A stretch of DNA of 63,530 nt. Source: CAZDIO01 sp964505555 (GTDB taxonomy: Bacteria > Bdellovibrionota_C > UBA2361 > SZUA-149 > CAZDIO01). The stretch covers positions 1-63,530 of the forward strand of contig CAZDIO010000116.1 of NCBI GenBank assembly GCA_964505555.1, in the 5' to 3' direction. A program made the position numbers and the translations under genes. Of this stretch, positions 35,982 to 45,173 are shown piece by piece. The notes under the pieces were generated by a model, which saw only the letters and a list, made by a program, of their open reading frames with translations, was not told the origin of the DNA and searched no databases. How positions within the stretch are numbered: the stretch's first letter is position 1; every line of letters starts with the position of its first letter.

Positions 35982-38900
35982 TCAGCCTTGAAGTGGGGTA
36001 ATAGAGATAATCACGGTTTTCCCCCCGATCTCTTGAAGCGCGGGGATCTGTGTTGAGGTTCCGGTGGGCAGAATCTCAGCTTCTTTTGATACCTGGGAAA
36101 GTTCAACGGCGAGTGTCTCTTTCATGACATACTCGCGATGTTCTGAAATCGCCATTGTTAGATGGGAGCACGCAGTCATAAAGTGGACAATAATTCTATC
36201 CTGAACATCAAGTGCGTTATCTTTTCGCAATTTCTGAACACGATTGATAAACTCACGAGCGAAGCCCTCAAGCCGAAGCTCCTGGGTGAGGTGGGTATCA
36301 AGAACTACGGTGACACGTCCCGAAGAGGCGCTTGTCTTGATGCCGGGTTTTGCCTTTCTTGTGACAATGACATCATCGAGTCCGATCGCCACGCCCTCAA
36401 TCATCAATGTTTTTCCACTTGCTTCAAGCTGCCAAATTTGTTCCGTGGAGAGTTCCTGAATGGATTGCTGCAACTTACGCATTCCGGCAGGACCAAGTTT
36501 AGGACCAAGAATCTTCCCTAATTTTTTTGTATTAAGCTGAGTGGAGAGCTCGACAAACCGCTCTTCTTCAGTGGTATAAATTACCTCCTTAACATTTAAC
36601 TCTTCACGAATGTAGTTATCAAAAACACGAAGACCTGCAAGAGTTTCCTCGCGGCAGTGAACAACCGTAAGTGAGGAAAGAGGCTGTCTCACTTTCAATC
36701 CATGATCGTTTCGTAAGCTGCGCCCAAGTAAAACTACCTCTTCAAAAATCTCCATTGAAGAAACAAGATCAGCATCGATTTCAATATTTCCAAGCTCTTT
36801 CACAGTTGGAAATGAAGTGAAATGTACGCTTTCAAAGCCCATTCCGGCAACGCCCTTACTGAGGTTAAGAAAGATCTCTTCAGTAATAAACGGTGCAAGG
36901 GGAGCAAGAATTCTTACAAAGGTAAGCAGCGCTGAATGAAGGGTCTGGTATGCCTGAAGTTTATCTTGTTGCTCTTCTACTGAGGTTCCCGAGGCCCAAA
37001 AGCGTCTTCGGTTAAGGCGGATGTACCAGTTGGTAAGTTGGTCCACAAAATCAAGAATTGCTGGTGTTGCTGCATAGAGGTGATAGGAGCTAAGCGCAAG
37101 ATCTACCTCATGAACAAGGGAGGCAAGTTTTGAAAGTAACCAACGATCAAGAAGATTTGTTGGGGCTTCTTTCGTCGCCTTGTCCGGTGTCCAATTGTCA
37201 ACCCGTGCATAAGTGACAAAGAAGTTGTAGGCGTTCCAGAGCGGGAGGAGGTGTTGACGTACAACTTGCTGCACCCCAACCTTGCTAAAGCGCATATCCT
37301 CAGCGCGGGTTGCTGCCGAATCAAGGAGATAGAGCCTCATCGCATCAGCGCCATACTCATTCATGACCTCTTCTGGTGGAGGATAGTTCTTTAAGGATTT
37401 CGACATCTTCTTTCCGTCTTCAGCAAGAACGATGCCGTTTACAATAACGTTTTTAAACGCCGGCCTTCCAAATAAGGCGGTAGAGAGAACAAGCAGGGTA
37501 TAAAACCATCCCCGTGTCTGGTCTAACCCTTCAGCGATAAAATCTGCTGGAAAATTCTTCTCAAATATCTCTTTTCCTTCAAACGGATAGTGCGCTTGGG
37601 CATAGGGCATCGCACCACTTTCAAACCAACAATCAAGGACCTCTGGAATCCGCTTCATCGTGCCTTTACACTTTGTGCAAGTAAAGGTGAGGTGATCGAT
37701 GCGATGACTATGAAGATCAGTAACTTTCTCCCCGCTTCTTTGCTCGAGATCTAAAACAGACCCCAAACAGAGAACGTCTTCACATCCTTCGCAGCGCCAG
37801 ATTGGTAATGGCGTGCCCCAGAACCGATTTCTTGATATCGCCCAATCGCGAGCATTCTCAAGCCACTTTCCAAATCGACCATCGCGGATATGTTCTGGGA
37901 TCCAGTGAATAATCGAATTCATCTGGAGCAGCTCATCACGGAAGGACTCCACCTTTACAAACCAGGTTGAAACTGGCTTGTAGATGAGCGGGGTATCTGT
38001 TCGCCAACAAAATGGGTATGAATGTTGGATTGTCTCGTGCGAAACAAGTTTATGTATTTCTTTTAAATGATGAATGATTTTTGGGTCAGCTGCCTTAACG
38101 TGAAGCCCTGAAAAATCAGAAACGCGATCGGTGAAATTTCCATCTTCATCTACTGGATCTACGACATCGATTCCATTTGCTTGAAATAAAACAACGTCTT
38201 CTTCACCATACGAAGCGCAGTGAACGATCCCGGTTCCTTCATCTGCAGTAACGAAGCTTCCTCCATACACTCGAAAGGCATTCTTTTTTCGTTGTTCTTC
38301 GAAGTAGGGGAAAAACTGCGTATATTCAAATCCGACGAGCTCCCGTCCCTTGATTTTTTTAATCACGTAAGGACCAGTTTCGCTCATATCTTCATCAGCA
38401 AGGTTTGGAAAAATTTTCGAAACAACATCACTTGCCACCACCACCACTTCCTGATGAGCTGGATTAACAACGAGCGAATATTCGATATCTGGTCCAACGG
38501 CGAGTGCGAGATTGCTTGGGAGCGTCCACGGGGTTGTGGTCCAAACGTAAGCAACAATGGGATAGGTAAGAGTTTCTTTAAGGCCGAGTTTTTTCTTTAC
38601 GTCTCCTACAAATGGCGCACGAACGGTAACGGCTGGGTCTTGAACATCTTTGTAGTTAAGGTTTGCTTCAAAGTTACTGAGCGGAGTATTCATCGCCCAA
38701 GAGTAGGGGACACTTTTTAATCCTTCATAGATGAGTCCACGATCCCAAAGGCATTTTATCGCCCACCAGATCGACTCCATGAAATTGAGATCCATCGTTC
38801 GGTACTGACGCTCAAAATCAACCCACCGACCAGAGCGCTCTACAAACTTTTCCCATTCCTGCGTGTAACGAAGAACGATCTTGCGGCATTCTTCGTTAAA

Positions 38901-39272
38901 ATTGCCAACACCAAACTCTCGAATTGCTTTTGCGCCTTGGAGGTTAAGCGCTTTTTGAATTTCAAACTCTACGGGCACGCCGTGACAATCCCAACCGAAG
39001 CGGCGATCGACATGGAAACCCTTCATCGTGAAGTATCTACCAACAACATCCTTTATTGTTCCTGCAAGGAGGTGTCCGTAGTGAGGAAGCCCAGTTGCAA
39101 AGGGAGGGCCGTCATAAAACACATAATCAGGACGTTTCTTCTTTGAAGTTTCAGAATCTGTGGTTGGTGCAAAGGGGTCAGTTGAGCGCTTAAAGATCTG
39201 GTTATCGCGCCAATATTTTAGAAGCTCCTCTTCAAGCTTCGGGAGGGACACATCTGGGCTAACAACTTTCAT
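35982..39272 (-). CDS. ileS: Isoleucyl-tRNA synthetase, eukaryote-like (type 2) form
   Basis: The enzyme charges tRNA-Ile and edits Val. At 1096 residues it is longer than the usual 930-940-residue bacterial form. The signature HYGH (64-67, in ATGLPHYGHLLAGTIKD), the RRFGWDCHGVPVEFEI segment and the KMSKSLKNYP motif fit the type 2 family, found in eukaryotes and some bacteria, where it is tied to insensitivity to mupirocin. A CP1 editing domain and zinc-binding pairs (CEGCEDVLC, CTKCKG) are present. The C-terminal domain has many strands and no obvious zinc finger. It starts a two-gene operon with lspA. Confidence 0.97.
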   Translation of the reverse strand: MKVVSPDVSLPKLEEELLKYWRDNQIFKRSTDPFAPTTDSETSKKKRPDYVFYDGPPFATGLPHYGHLLAGTIKDVVGRYFTMKGFHVDRRFGWDCHGVPVEFEIQKALNLQGAKAIREFGVGNFNEECRKIVLRYTQEWEKFVERSGRWVDFERQYRTMDLNFMESIWWAIKCLWDRGLIYEGLKSVPYSWAMNTPLSNFEANLNYKDVQDPAVTVRAPFVGDVKKKLGLKETLTYPIVAYVWTTTPWTLPSNLALAVGPDIEYSLVVNPAHQEVVVVASDVVSKIFPNLADEDMSETGPYVIKKIKGRELVGFEYTQFFPYFEEQRKKNAFRVYGGSFVTADEGTGIVHCASYGEEDVVLFQANGIDVVDPVDEDGNFTDRVSDFSGLHVKAADPKIIHHLKEIHKLVSHETIQHSYPFCWRTDTPLIYKPVSTWFVKVESFRDELLQMNSIIHWIPEHIRDGRFGKWLENARDWAISRNRFWGTPLPIWRCEGCEDVLCLGSVLDLEQRSGEKVTDLHSHRIDHLTFTCTKCKGTMKRIPEVLDCWFESGAMPYAQAHYPFEGKEIFEKNFPADFIAEGLDQTRGWFYTLLVLSTALFGRPAFKNVIVNGIVLAEDGKKMSKSLKNYPPPEEVMNEYGADAMRLYLLDSAATRAEDMRFSKVGVQQVVRQHLLPLWNAYNFFVTYARVDNWTPDKATKEAPTNLLDRWLLSKLASLVHEVDLALSSYHLYAATPAILDFVDQLTNWYIRLNRRRFWASGTSVEEQQDKLQAYQTLHSALLTFVRILAPLAPFITEEIFLNLSKGVAGMGFESVHFTSFPTVKELGNIEIDADLVSSMEIFEEVVLLGRSLRNDHGLKVRQPLSSLTVVHCREETLAGLRVFDNYIREELNVKEVIYTTEEERFVELSTQLNTKKLGKILGPKLGPAGMRKLQQSIQELSTEQIWQLEASGKTLMIEGVAIGLDDVIVTRKAKPGIKTSASSGRVTVVLDTHLTQELRLEGFAREFINRVQKLRKDNALDVQDRIIVHFMTACSHLTMAISEHREYVMKETLAVELSQVSKEAEILPTGTSTQIPALQEIGGKTVIISITPLQG

Positions 39273-39299
39273 CGACTGGTAACTTTCATTGAGTATCTA

Positions 39300-40793
39300 T
39301 TAACCTCTACAACGAACCACTCGCTCTCTCCACTGTGGAGCTTGGAGGAGTAAATTCGCATCAAACCACGAAAGAATACCTCCTTTCTGAGTTGCCCACA
39401 ATACGGGACCATCGTTTGATGCGCCAATTTTTCCTACAGAGCTTGAAAAAAGTTCTGTTTCTCCAACAAGCGCAGCTTCTGCCTGAACAGCGCTTGATTC
39501 TGGGGTAGGGAGGATGCGTGTTTCTTCGATATCTTCCTTTCGAACTGTCGATTGGGCTTGCTCACGTTTTAAACTGCTCTCGAGTGATTCCTTGTCAGTA
39601 GGGGCCGACAAAGCGTCTGTTTGCTTTGTCGTTTTAAAAATTTGAAGCGAGCGGGGTCCAGAAGATCCCCCAGAACGATCAGCGGTAAAATATTTAAGAC
39701 ACCAGAACTTGAGCTTTTGATCTCTTGCCGCTGTTACGAACATGAGATCGTTTGAATGAGGGCTCCCATCTACGGACAGGCCCGTAACTCCGGTGAGATC
39801 GCGGGCCCCAAAGGATTGTCCTGGAAGGGTTACCAGACCTCGTATCTGGTAGCGTTGAAGATTGCCATCTGAACCAAGCGCAAGGAGAAGCGATCCATCC
39901 TTACTCATCCACATATCTTCTAAGTTAGAGCTTAGCTGTCCAAGTTTAAGTCGGACATCTCCCTCACGCTCTTTGTCAACATCGGCGTTTTCATCACGAA
40001 GCCCCATCTCACGTTCTGTACGCAGCAACCTCCATACCCGAATCGTGCCCCCGCGCTCACCTGCAAAAAGAATTCGACCTTTCGGGTGAAAAATAAAACG
40101 AACGATCGCCGAGGATCCACCAGGGTAATATTCAAGTGCTTCTCCACTGTTTTCTCCGGCGGCGGGAGCTTTCCCGGCAACATTCCAGATAAAGACCTCA
40201 CCATCGGAGCGCCCCAGGGCAAGAAGCTCTCCGCGAGGATCCCAGGTCAGAGCGGTAACTCGTCCCTGCACACGATCAAGAGATCGTGCTAACCGTTTCT
40301 TTTCTAAATCATAAATAGAGATTAACGAAAATTGTGATACCGCAAGAAGTCGTTCATCCGGCGAGAGGCTGAGAGCAAGAACAGGTTTTGGACCGGTAAG
40401 AATCGGAGCAGTAAGGATCTTACTATCTCTTCCGCCACGGATGACATGAAACAACACCTTCCCATCTGAGCCGCCACTAAATACCCCTTTACCATCTTTT
40501 GTGACGGTGAGGGCATTGATCTCCCCATCATGTGCCTTAAAAGTTCTAAACATCGAAAGAGGAATCACTCCCCCCTCTTCACTCCCAGCGCCTCCTCCCT
40601 GTGGATAGGTAACCGCCGGTTGAGCAGGTTTTAAAACTTCTGCCCAACTCTGCTGATCTTGAGTAAAAAGCTCTCGACAGCTTACACAATCTTTTTTGGC
40701 GCCACTATTTTTGCCGCTACGCTGCGAACTGCACCCACAAAAAAGGGCGAGGATGAAAAGAAAAAATAGAGCGGTTGTCTTTCTATGTGTCAT
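39300..40793 (-). CDS. WD40-repeat lipoprotein
   Basis: The 497-residue protein has a lipoprotein signal ending in LALFCGC. Six or more WD40 blades follow from about residue 85 (TFKAHDGEINALTVTKDGK, LSLSPDERLLAVS, LTWDPRGELLALG, FIFHPKGRILFAG, then TGLSVDGSPHSND). A polar stretch follows, where DALSAPTDKESLESS and similar suggest a flexible linker, and a short C-terminal domain ends the chain. The beta-propeller probably scaffolds envelope proteins. It lies 27 bp upstream of ileS, so both could be cotranscribed. Confidence 0.8.
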   Translation of the reverse strand: MTHRKTTALFFLFILALFCGCSSQRSGKNSGAKKDCVSCRELFTQDQQSWAEVLKPAQPAVTYPQGGGAGSEEGGVIPLSMFRTFKAHDGEINALTVTKDGKGVFSGGSDGKVLFHVIRGGRDSKILTAPILTGPKPVLALSLSPDERLLAVSQFSLISIYDLEKKRLARSLDRVQGRVTALTWDPRGELLALGRSDGEVFIWNVAGKAPAAGENSGEALEYYPGGSSAIVRFIFHPKGRILFAGERGGTIRVWRLLRTEREMGLRDENADVDKEREGDVRLKLGQLSSNLEDMWMSKDGSLLLALGSDGNLQRYQIRGLVTLPGQSFGARDLTGVTGLSVDGSPHSNDLMFVTAARDQKLKFWCLKYFTADRSGGSSGPRSLQIFKTTKQTDALSAPTDKESLESSLKREQAQSTVRKEDIEETRILPTPESSAVQAEAALVGETELFSSSVGKIGASNDGPVLWATQKGGILSWFDANLLLQAPQWRERVVRCRG

Positions 40794-40835
40794 TCTTTGA
40801 AAAACTTATGCAACAGTAGTAGTCTATCCACTATT

Positions 40836-40892
40836 TAGGGATTTACCCTATCAAACCCATTGAGGGCCAAACCCTTTTGGGGGTTTACCCCC
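40836..40892 (+). promoter_or_regulatory. Leader with three tandem GGG/CCC hairpins before the DEAD-box gene
   Basis: Three short stem-loops follow each other: TAGGG-ATTTA-CCCTA (40836-40850), AGGG-CCAAA-CCCT (40863-40875) and GGGGG-TTTA-CCCCC (40879-40892). The helicase ATG is 36 bases further on. Such a structured leader may be a substrate of the helicase itself (autoregulation) or a cold-sensitive element; this is inferred, not shown. Confidence 0.5.
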
Positions 40893-40928
40893 ACAGAAAC
40901 AAGGTGAAAAGGAATTTCTTACAAACCG

Positions 40929-43136
40929 ATGAATAATAACTCAGAGTCTTCTATATCTAAAGGAAACGAGCAGGAGTCAAATCAGCAAATTGCTGCAGAA
41001 AATCAATCAGATAACAGTGATACCGCTCCTCCTGTTTTAGCAGCCCCCGTTGTCGAGTCCTTTTCTTCAATTCTTACTGATGAAGTGCTTCTTAAGCGGC
41101 TTGCTGGGCTGGGGCTAGAAAAGCCATTTCCTGTCCAAGGAGCAGCGATTCCGCCAGCTCTTGAAGGCCGGGATCTGGTTATTCAGGCAAAAACTGGAAG
41201 TGGAAAAACCCTCGCATTTGTCCTGCCATTAATAAAAAAACTCAGTGAGTACCTCACCTCACACCCCGCACGAGAAACGTATTCCCTTTTTATTGTGCCG
41301 ACACGTGAGCTTGCCGTGCAGATTAGCGATGTAGTGAAGTCGTTATCTGATTATCAGCCGGTAACCGTGATTGGCGGTGAGTCGATTGAGAATCAGAGCC
41401 AGGCGATCCGTGAGGAACCGTTTATTGTGATCGGCACCCCAGGGCGACTTCTTGATCTCATTCGCAAAAAAGCGCTTAAGCTTCACCATTGCCGATACTT
41501 TGTTCTTGATGAGGCGGATGAGATGCTCTCGATGGGATTTCTTGAAGATGTTCGGGCGATCCTCTCTCGGCTTCCCGATAAGCGACAAGGAGTATTTGTT
41601 AGTGCAACGATTACGCCCCGTGTGGAGATGCTTGCTTCGAGTTTTTTAAGTAAACCACAAAACGTTTTTGTTGATTCTTTAGAAGACAGTGGCTCAACAA
41701 CGGAACATTTCTTCTGCGAAGTTGGCGGAGATCTGTTGGCAAAGCCCGCGGTGCTTTGCGATATCATTGAAACGCAACGCCCGCGGTCATGTATTATTTT
41801 TTGTAACACCAAGTCTGATACCCAGCTTGTTGAGGTGCTCCTCCGAAGACGGGGGTTTGATGCACGACGCATTAATTCGGATCTTACTCAAGCGCAACGA
41901 ACCCGGATTATGAATCGGATTCGAAAGCAGGAGCTGCAGTTTCTTGTGGCGACTGATATTGCCGCGCGAGGTATTGATATTAGTGAAATTGAGCTTGTTG
42001 TGAATTTCTCAATCCATGAACAACCTGAGATCTATGTTCACCGCACGGGACGAACCGGGCGAGCAGGGGCGTTAGGGCGAGCGATTAGTCTCGTTGGTCC
42101 AAAGGACTTTGGGTATTTTCACTACCTAACCAAGGTACTTGATATTACCTTTCAAAAACTTCCCGCACCGACTGATCAAGAGGTGTGCGATGCAAGACTT
42201 GCTCACCTCTATGAGATCGTTCGCGAGGCGCAAATTGAGCCAAAAGAGCGAGATGTTATTCTTGGAAGAAAACTCCTTGAAGAGCTTGGAGAGGTGGTCA
42301 ATCCCCCCGAAGAGTTAGAGATGATGGTTTCAAAGCTGTCTCGCTTTGTCATTGAACATAACATGCAGATTGAAGCGATGGCGCTTGATGAAGAGGACCG
42401 AGATGAGGATCGCACGGATGCAATGAGTTTGCAGCGTGAACCTCGACAGAACCGTGAAGAGCGCGGTGGCCCGCGGGGGCGGAGAGAGGAGGGAGGATAC
42501 AGGGAAGGAGGACACAGAGAAGAGGGGCGACGCGAGGAGGGAAGGAGAGCGGAAGGTCCAAGAGATAGAGGAAGAGAAGGTCAGAGGAGAGATGACCGCC
42601 GAGGAGATAACCGGCAACGAGGTGATCATCGCCGAGATGATCGGCGTCGAGAGGGTGGACGAGAGGATGGGAATCGGGAGCGTCCACCAGGAGGAAACTA
42701 TCAGCAGCGGGGAGAGGGAAGGCAGAACGAAGGGAGACAGGGAGACGGGAGACAGAGAGACGATCGCTTTGGTGGAGGAAGAGGGAGAAATGAAAGAGGT
42801 CCCCGACATCCGCGGGGAAGAGATGATCGAGGCAATGAGCGAGAAGAAGGCAAAGACTTTCGACTCTATATCGGTCAGGGACATATGCAGGGAATGACCG
42901 CCGAGCTTTTTTCGGATCTTGCTGATGAATTTGCAGGAATTAAGCGTGACGATCTGAAACACCTCTCTATTCGGGAGCATTACGGATTTGTTGATTTAGA
43001 TGAGCAAAAGGCAAAGCACCTTATCGCGAATTTAAATGGGATTGAATATAACGGCATGGTTTTGCCTGTGGAGTTTGCTACGGAGATTCGGCAACCGCAG
43101 CGGCGTGGGAGGGATGAGGTGAGGGAGTCATCGTAA
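40929..43136 (+). CDS. deaD: DEAD-box RNA helicase with DbpA-like RNA-binding domain
   Basis: The 735-residue ATP-dependent RNA helicase acts in ribosome assembly or RNA turnover, as CsdA/DeaD does at low temperature. The core has AKTGSGKT (motif I), PTRELA (Ia), VLDEADEM (II), SAT (III) and HRTGRTGRAG (VI). Residues about 495-650 are an Arg/Gly/Asp/Glu-rich linker encoded by almost pure purine DNA. The C-terminus (LFSDLADEFAGIKRDDLKHL, then GFVDLDEQKAKHLIANL) is the DbpA RNA-recognition fold. The spacing from the nearest AAGGA site to the ATG is long, so the start is a little uncertain. Confidence 0.95.
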   Translation: MNNNSESSISKGNEQESNQQIAAENQSDNSDTAPPVLAAPVVESFSSILTDEVLLKRLAGLGLEKPFPVQGAAIPPALEGRDLVIQAKTGSGKTLAFVLPLIKKLSEYLTSHPARETYSLFIVPTRELAVQISDVVKSLSDYQPVTVIGGESIENQSQAIREEPFIVIGTPGRLLDLIRKKALKLHHCRYFVLDEADEMLSMGFLEDVRAILSRLPDKRQGVFVSATITPRVEMLASSFLSKPQNVFVDSLEDSGSTTEHFFCEVGGDLLAKPAVLCDIIETQRPRSCIIFCNTKSDTQLVEVLLRRRGFDARRINSDLTQAQRTRIMNRIRKQELQFLVATDIAARGIDISEIELVVNFSIHEQPEIYVHRTGRTGRAGALGRAISLVGPKDFGYFHYLTKVLDITFQKLPAPTDQEVCDARLAHLYEIVREAQIEPKERDVILGRKLLEELGEVVNPPEELEMMVSKLSRFVIEHNMQIEAMALDEEDRDEDRTDAMSLQREPRQNREERGGPRGRREEGGYREGGHREEGRREEGRRAEGPRDRGREGQRRDDRRGDNRQRGDHRRDDRRREGGREDGNRERPPGGNYQQRGEGRQNEGRQGDGRQRDDRFGGGRGRNERGPRHPRGRDDRGNEREEGKDFRLYIGQGHMQGMTAELFSDLADEFAGIKRDDLKHLSIREHYGFVDLDEQKAKHLIANLNGIEYNGMVLPVEFATEIRQPQRRGRDEVRESS

Positions 43137-43145
43137 GGGCGAGGG

Positions 43146-43260
43146 TGGAATGAGAAGAGGTGGGAGGTTCTGAAAAACTTCCCTCACGAAAGATTGGCTC
43201 AGCCAATCTTTCTCCGGCGCGGAGACGGTTTTTCAGAGCCTCCCACCTCTTCTCATTCCA
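43146..43260. repeat. Long hairpin with inner palindrome between converging genes
   Basis: Arms of 33 bases (43146-43178 and 43228-43260) pair with a single G-U wobble and no gaps. The loop holds a near-perfect palindrome (AAAGATTGGCT / AGCCAATCTTT at 43189-43211) and a short CTCC/GGAG stem at 43212-43224. There is no U run. It starts 10 bases after the deaD stop codon and ends 56 bases before the stop of the opposite-strand gene. Confidence 0.9.
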
Positions 43261-43315
43261 CTTTGGCAATCTAAGCGCTGTATGAGGACTTATTTTTTCA
43301 ATTGTAATACGAGAA

Positions 43316-43774
43316 CTACTTCAACCGTCCGAGTTCCTTTTTCTTCTCTAGAAATCGAATGTCTCCCTGGTCTTCAGGACGGTTAGCAACTTTTTTGCTT
43401 TCTAATAAATCATGCCCCGATACGCATCGAATAGGTGTGCCGGTGCCGTTATCTGTTTTATGAATAACCGCACGATTTTCTGCCTCGTCGAATTTTGGAA
43501 GACTAAGGCCAGAAAGGTGAAATTGCAAAATTCCCCAACGTGTTTGATCTGTTTGAACGAAGTTCTCTCCGTGGGGACCGAGCGGGACAAGAGGCAGATC
43601 GAGATCGTTTTCCAGCAAATGATTTATTTTCTTAATGTTTTCTTGATCACGAGAGGGAATGTAGAAATCCCAGTCCATTGAAAATCGCGGCATGCCCTCA
43701 AGTCGTACAGCCTGACCACCGATCAAAAGATAGCGAACGTGATGATCGTTAAAGATCTTAATTATCTCTTCCAT
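43316..43774 (-). CDS. Small nucleotidyltransferase-fold protein
   Basis: From the ATG at 43774 the protein has 152 residues; an upstream TTG at 43804 would add ten. The nucleotidyltransferase signature is a Gly-Gly pair and acidic cluster, LLIGGQAVRLEGM then RFSMDWDFYIP, as in AbiEii/MNT-type enzymes that modify RNA or proteins. A 65-residue protein with a good ribosome site precedes it, overlapping by 17 bp, as in small two-gene modules such as antitoxin and toxin pairs. This role is an inference. Two-gene coupling and the DxD-like motif are what the sequence shows. Confidence 0.65.
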   Translation of the reverse strand: MEEIIKIFNDHHVRYLLIGGQAVRLEGMPRFSMDWDFYIPSRDQENIKKINHLLENDLDLPLVPLGPHGENFVQTDQTRWGILQFHLSGLSLPKFDEAENRAVIHKTDNGTGTPIRCVSGHDLLESKKVANRPEDQGDIRFLEKKKELGRLK

Positions 43775-43955
43775 TGTTGACCCAATTTGCGGCGAGTTGA
43801 TCAAGCAAAGAACGCTTCCATTGATTCAACTCTTCATAGGAAGAAAATTTTTTGGCCCTAAAATTAGGAAATGGAGGAAAGCTCGCCAGTGGGTAGACTT
43901 TTTCCTCTCGGGCCCAAATTTCAAACTTTGCATCATAATTGTCAGTGTACTTCAT
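43758..43955 (-). CDS. Small protein coupled to the nucleotidyltransferase
   Basis: The 65-residue protein starts at 43955 behind a perfect AAAGGAGGT site nine bases upstream. It is polar with an aromatic/Pro-rich centre (YPLASFPPFPNFRAKKF). Its stop overlaps the nucleotidyltransferase start by 17 bp, so the two are translated together. I do not recognise a family; its length and position suggest an accessory or antitoxin-like partner. Confidence 0.6.
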   Translation of the reverse strand: MKYTDNYDAKFEIWAREEKVYPLASFPPFPNFRAKKFSSYEELNQWKRSLLDQLAANWVNNGRDN

Positions 43956-44129
43956 TAACTGTTTACCTCCTTTAATACAATTCAAGTATACCATTACTTA
44001 CCAGAGGCGCGAAACTACAATAGTCTTTTTAATGACGACTAGATTTTTTTTATCATAGGTGCACTTGTTTCACTGAAATATCATGATATATTTCAATCTG
44101 ATACCGTTGAACTATCAATAAGAGGTCAC

Positions 44130-45095
44130 ATGTTAGATCGAACAATTATTGAAGCGCAGCTTAAGAATACTTTAGAATCCATTGATCTTCCTTTTCTTGG
44201 AAAAAGAATTGAGGGGAAGGTTCGAGATAGTTATGTGGTGGGGGAGAAGCGGATCCTTGTGACGAGTGATCGGCTCAGTGCCTTTGATCGGGTGTTGACG
44301 ACTATTCCGTTTAAGGGGCAGCTTTTAAATCAGCTTGCTTCCTTTTGGTTTAAAAAAACAAAGCACATTATTGAAAACCATATTTTAGAAGAACCACACC
44401 CGAACGTGTTTATCGCAAGACAAGTGGAGATCGTTCCGGTGGAGGTTGTTGTTCGGGGCTATCTTACGGGGAGTGCGTGGCGGGATTATCAGGCGGGAAA
44501 GGATATCTCTGGAATTTTACTTCCAAAGGGAATGAAGCGATCTGAGCAGTTTGAAGTTCCACTTCTTACCCCATCAACAAAGGCTGAGCGTGGAAAGCAT
44601 GATGAGCCGATCTCAAGTACTGAGGTTGTTCAACAAGGGCTTGTTGAAAAAAAGCTCTGGGAGGAGATTTCCGAAAAAGCGTTGGAACTTTTTTCTTTTG
44701 GAACAAAAGAAGCTGCAAAGCAGGGATTAATTCTTGTTGATACAAAATACGAGTTTGGCGTTCTTACTGAGAAAACTGGTACTAAACGGTTGATCTTAGC
44801 TGATGAAATTCACACTCAGGACTCCTCTCGGTATTGGATGCTGAACTCTTATCGTGCGCGATACGAAGCAGGTGAAGATCCTGATATGCTCGATAAAGAA
44901 TTTGTGCGTCGTTGGCTGATTGAACGGGGATATATGGGAGAGGGCACTCCACCACATATTGATGATTCGTTTCGTATCGATACGGCAGTTAAATACATCG
45001 AAGCGTATGAAAGAATTACTGGGGAGAAGTTTACCCCTCATCAAGGGTTGATACGGGTGGAGATAGAGAAAGCTTTAGCTGCAATGGCTGCTTAG
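44130..45095 (+). CDS. purC: SAICAR synthetase
   Basis: The enzyme joins aspartate to CAIR in purine synthesis using ATP. The 321-residue form is the longer type found in eukaryotes and some bacteria. Motifs: GKVRDSYVVG (ATP loop), SDRLSAFDRVL, VVRGYLTGSAW, KAERGKHDEPIS, ILVDTKYEFG and LADEIHTQDSSRYW. AGAGG lies five bases before the ATG at 44130. It is alone, with a bidirectional terminator behind it shared with the pilin gene. Confidence 0.97.
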   Translation: MLDRTIIEAQLKNTLESIDLPFLGKRIEGKVRDSYVVGEKRILVTSDRLSAFDRVLTTIPFKGQLLNQLASFWFKKTKHIIENHILEEPHPNVFIARQVEIVPVEVVVRGYLTGSAWRDYQAGKDISGILLPKGMKRSEQFEVPLLTPSTKAERGKHDEPISSTEVVQQGLVEKKLWEEISEKALELFSFGTKEAAKQGLILVDTKYEFGVLTEKTGTKRLILADEIHTQDSSRYWMLNSYRARYEAGEDPDMLDKEFVRRWLIERGYMGEGTPPHIDDSFRIDTAVKYIEAYERITGEKFTPHQGLIRVEIEKALAAMAA

Positions 45096-45123
45096 TTTTC
45101 CAAACTAAAAAAAGACCAAAAAA

Positions 45124-45153
45124 AAAGAACGGAGCCCGAAAGCTCCGTTCTTT
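45124..45153. terminator. Bidirectional terminator between purC and the pilin gene
   Basis: AAAGAACGGAGC (45124-45135) pairs perfectly with GCTCCGTTCTTT (45142-45153) around a six-base loop, with A-rich and T-rich flanks on the two sides. It is well placed to stop transcription from both converging genes. Confidence 0.9.
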
Positions 45154-45173
45154 CTGAATTTCCCTAGTCTGAT

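Noticed and set aside
42330..42980. Long open frames on both strands across the helicase linker (216, 112 and 153 codons)
   Set aside because: They arise because the purine-rich repeat contains almost no stop codons in any frame; their proteins are low-complexity Ser/Leu or Glu/Arg strings and the DEAD-box frame explains the DNA.
43146..43260. Retron or group II intron RNA
   Set aside because: No reverse transcriptase is present and the hairpin lacks the expected flanking structures.
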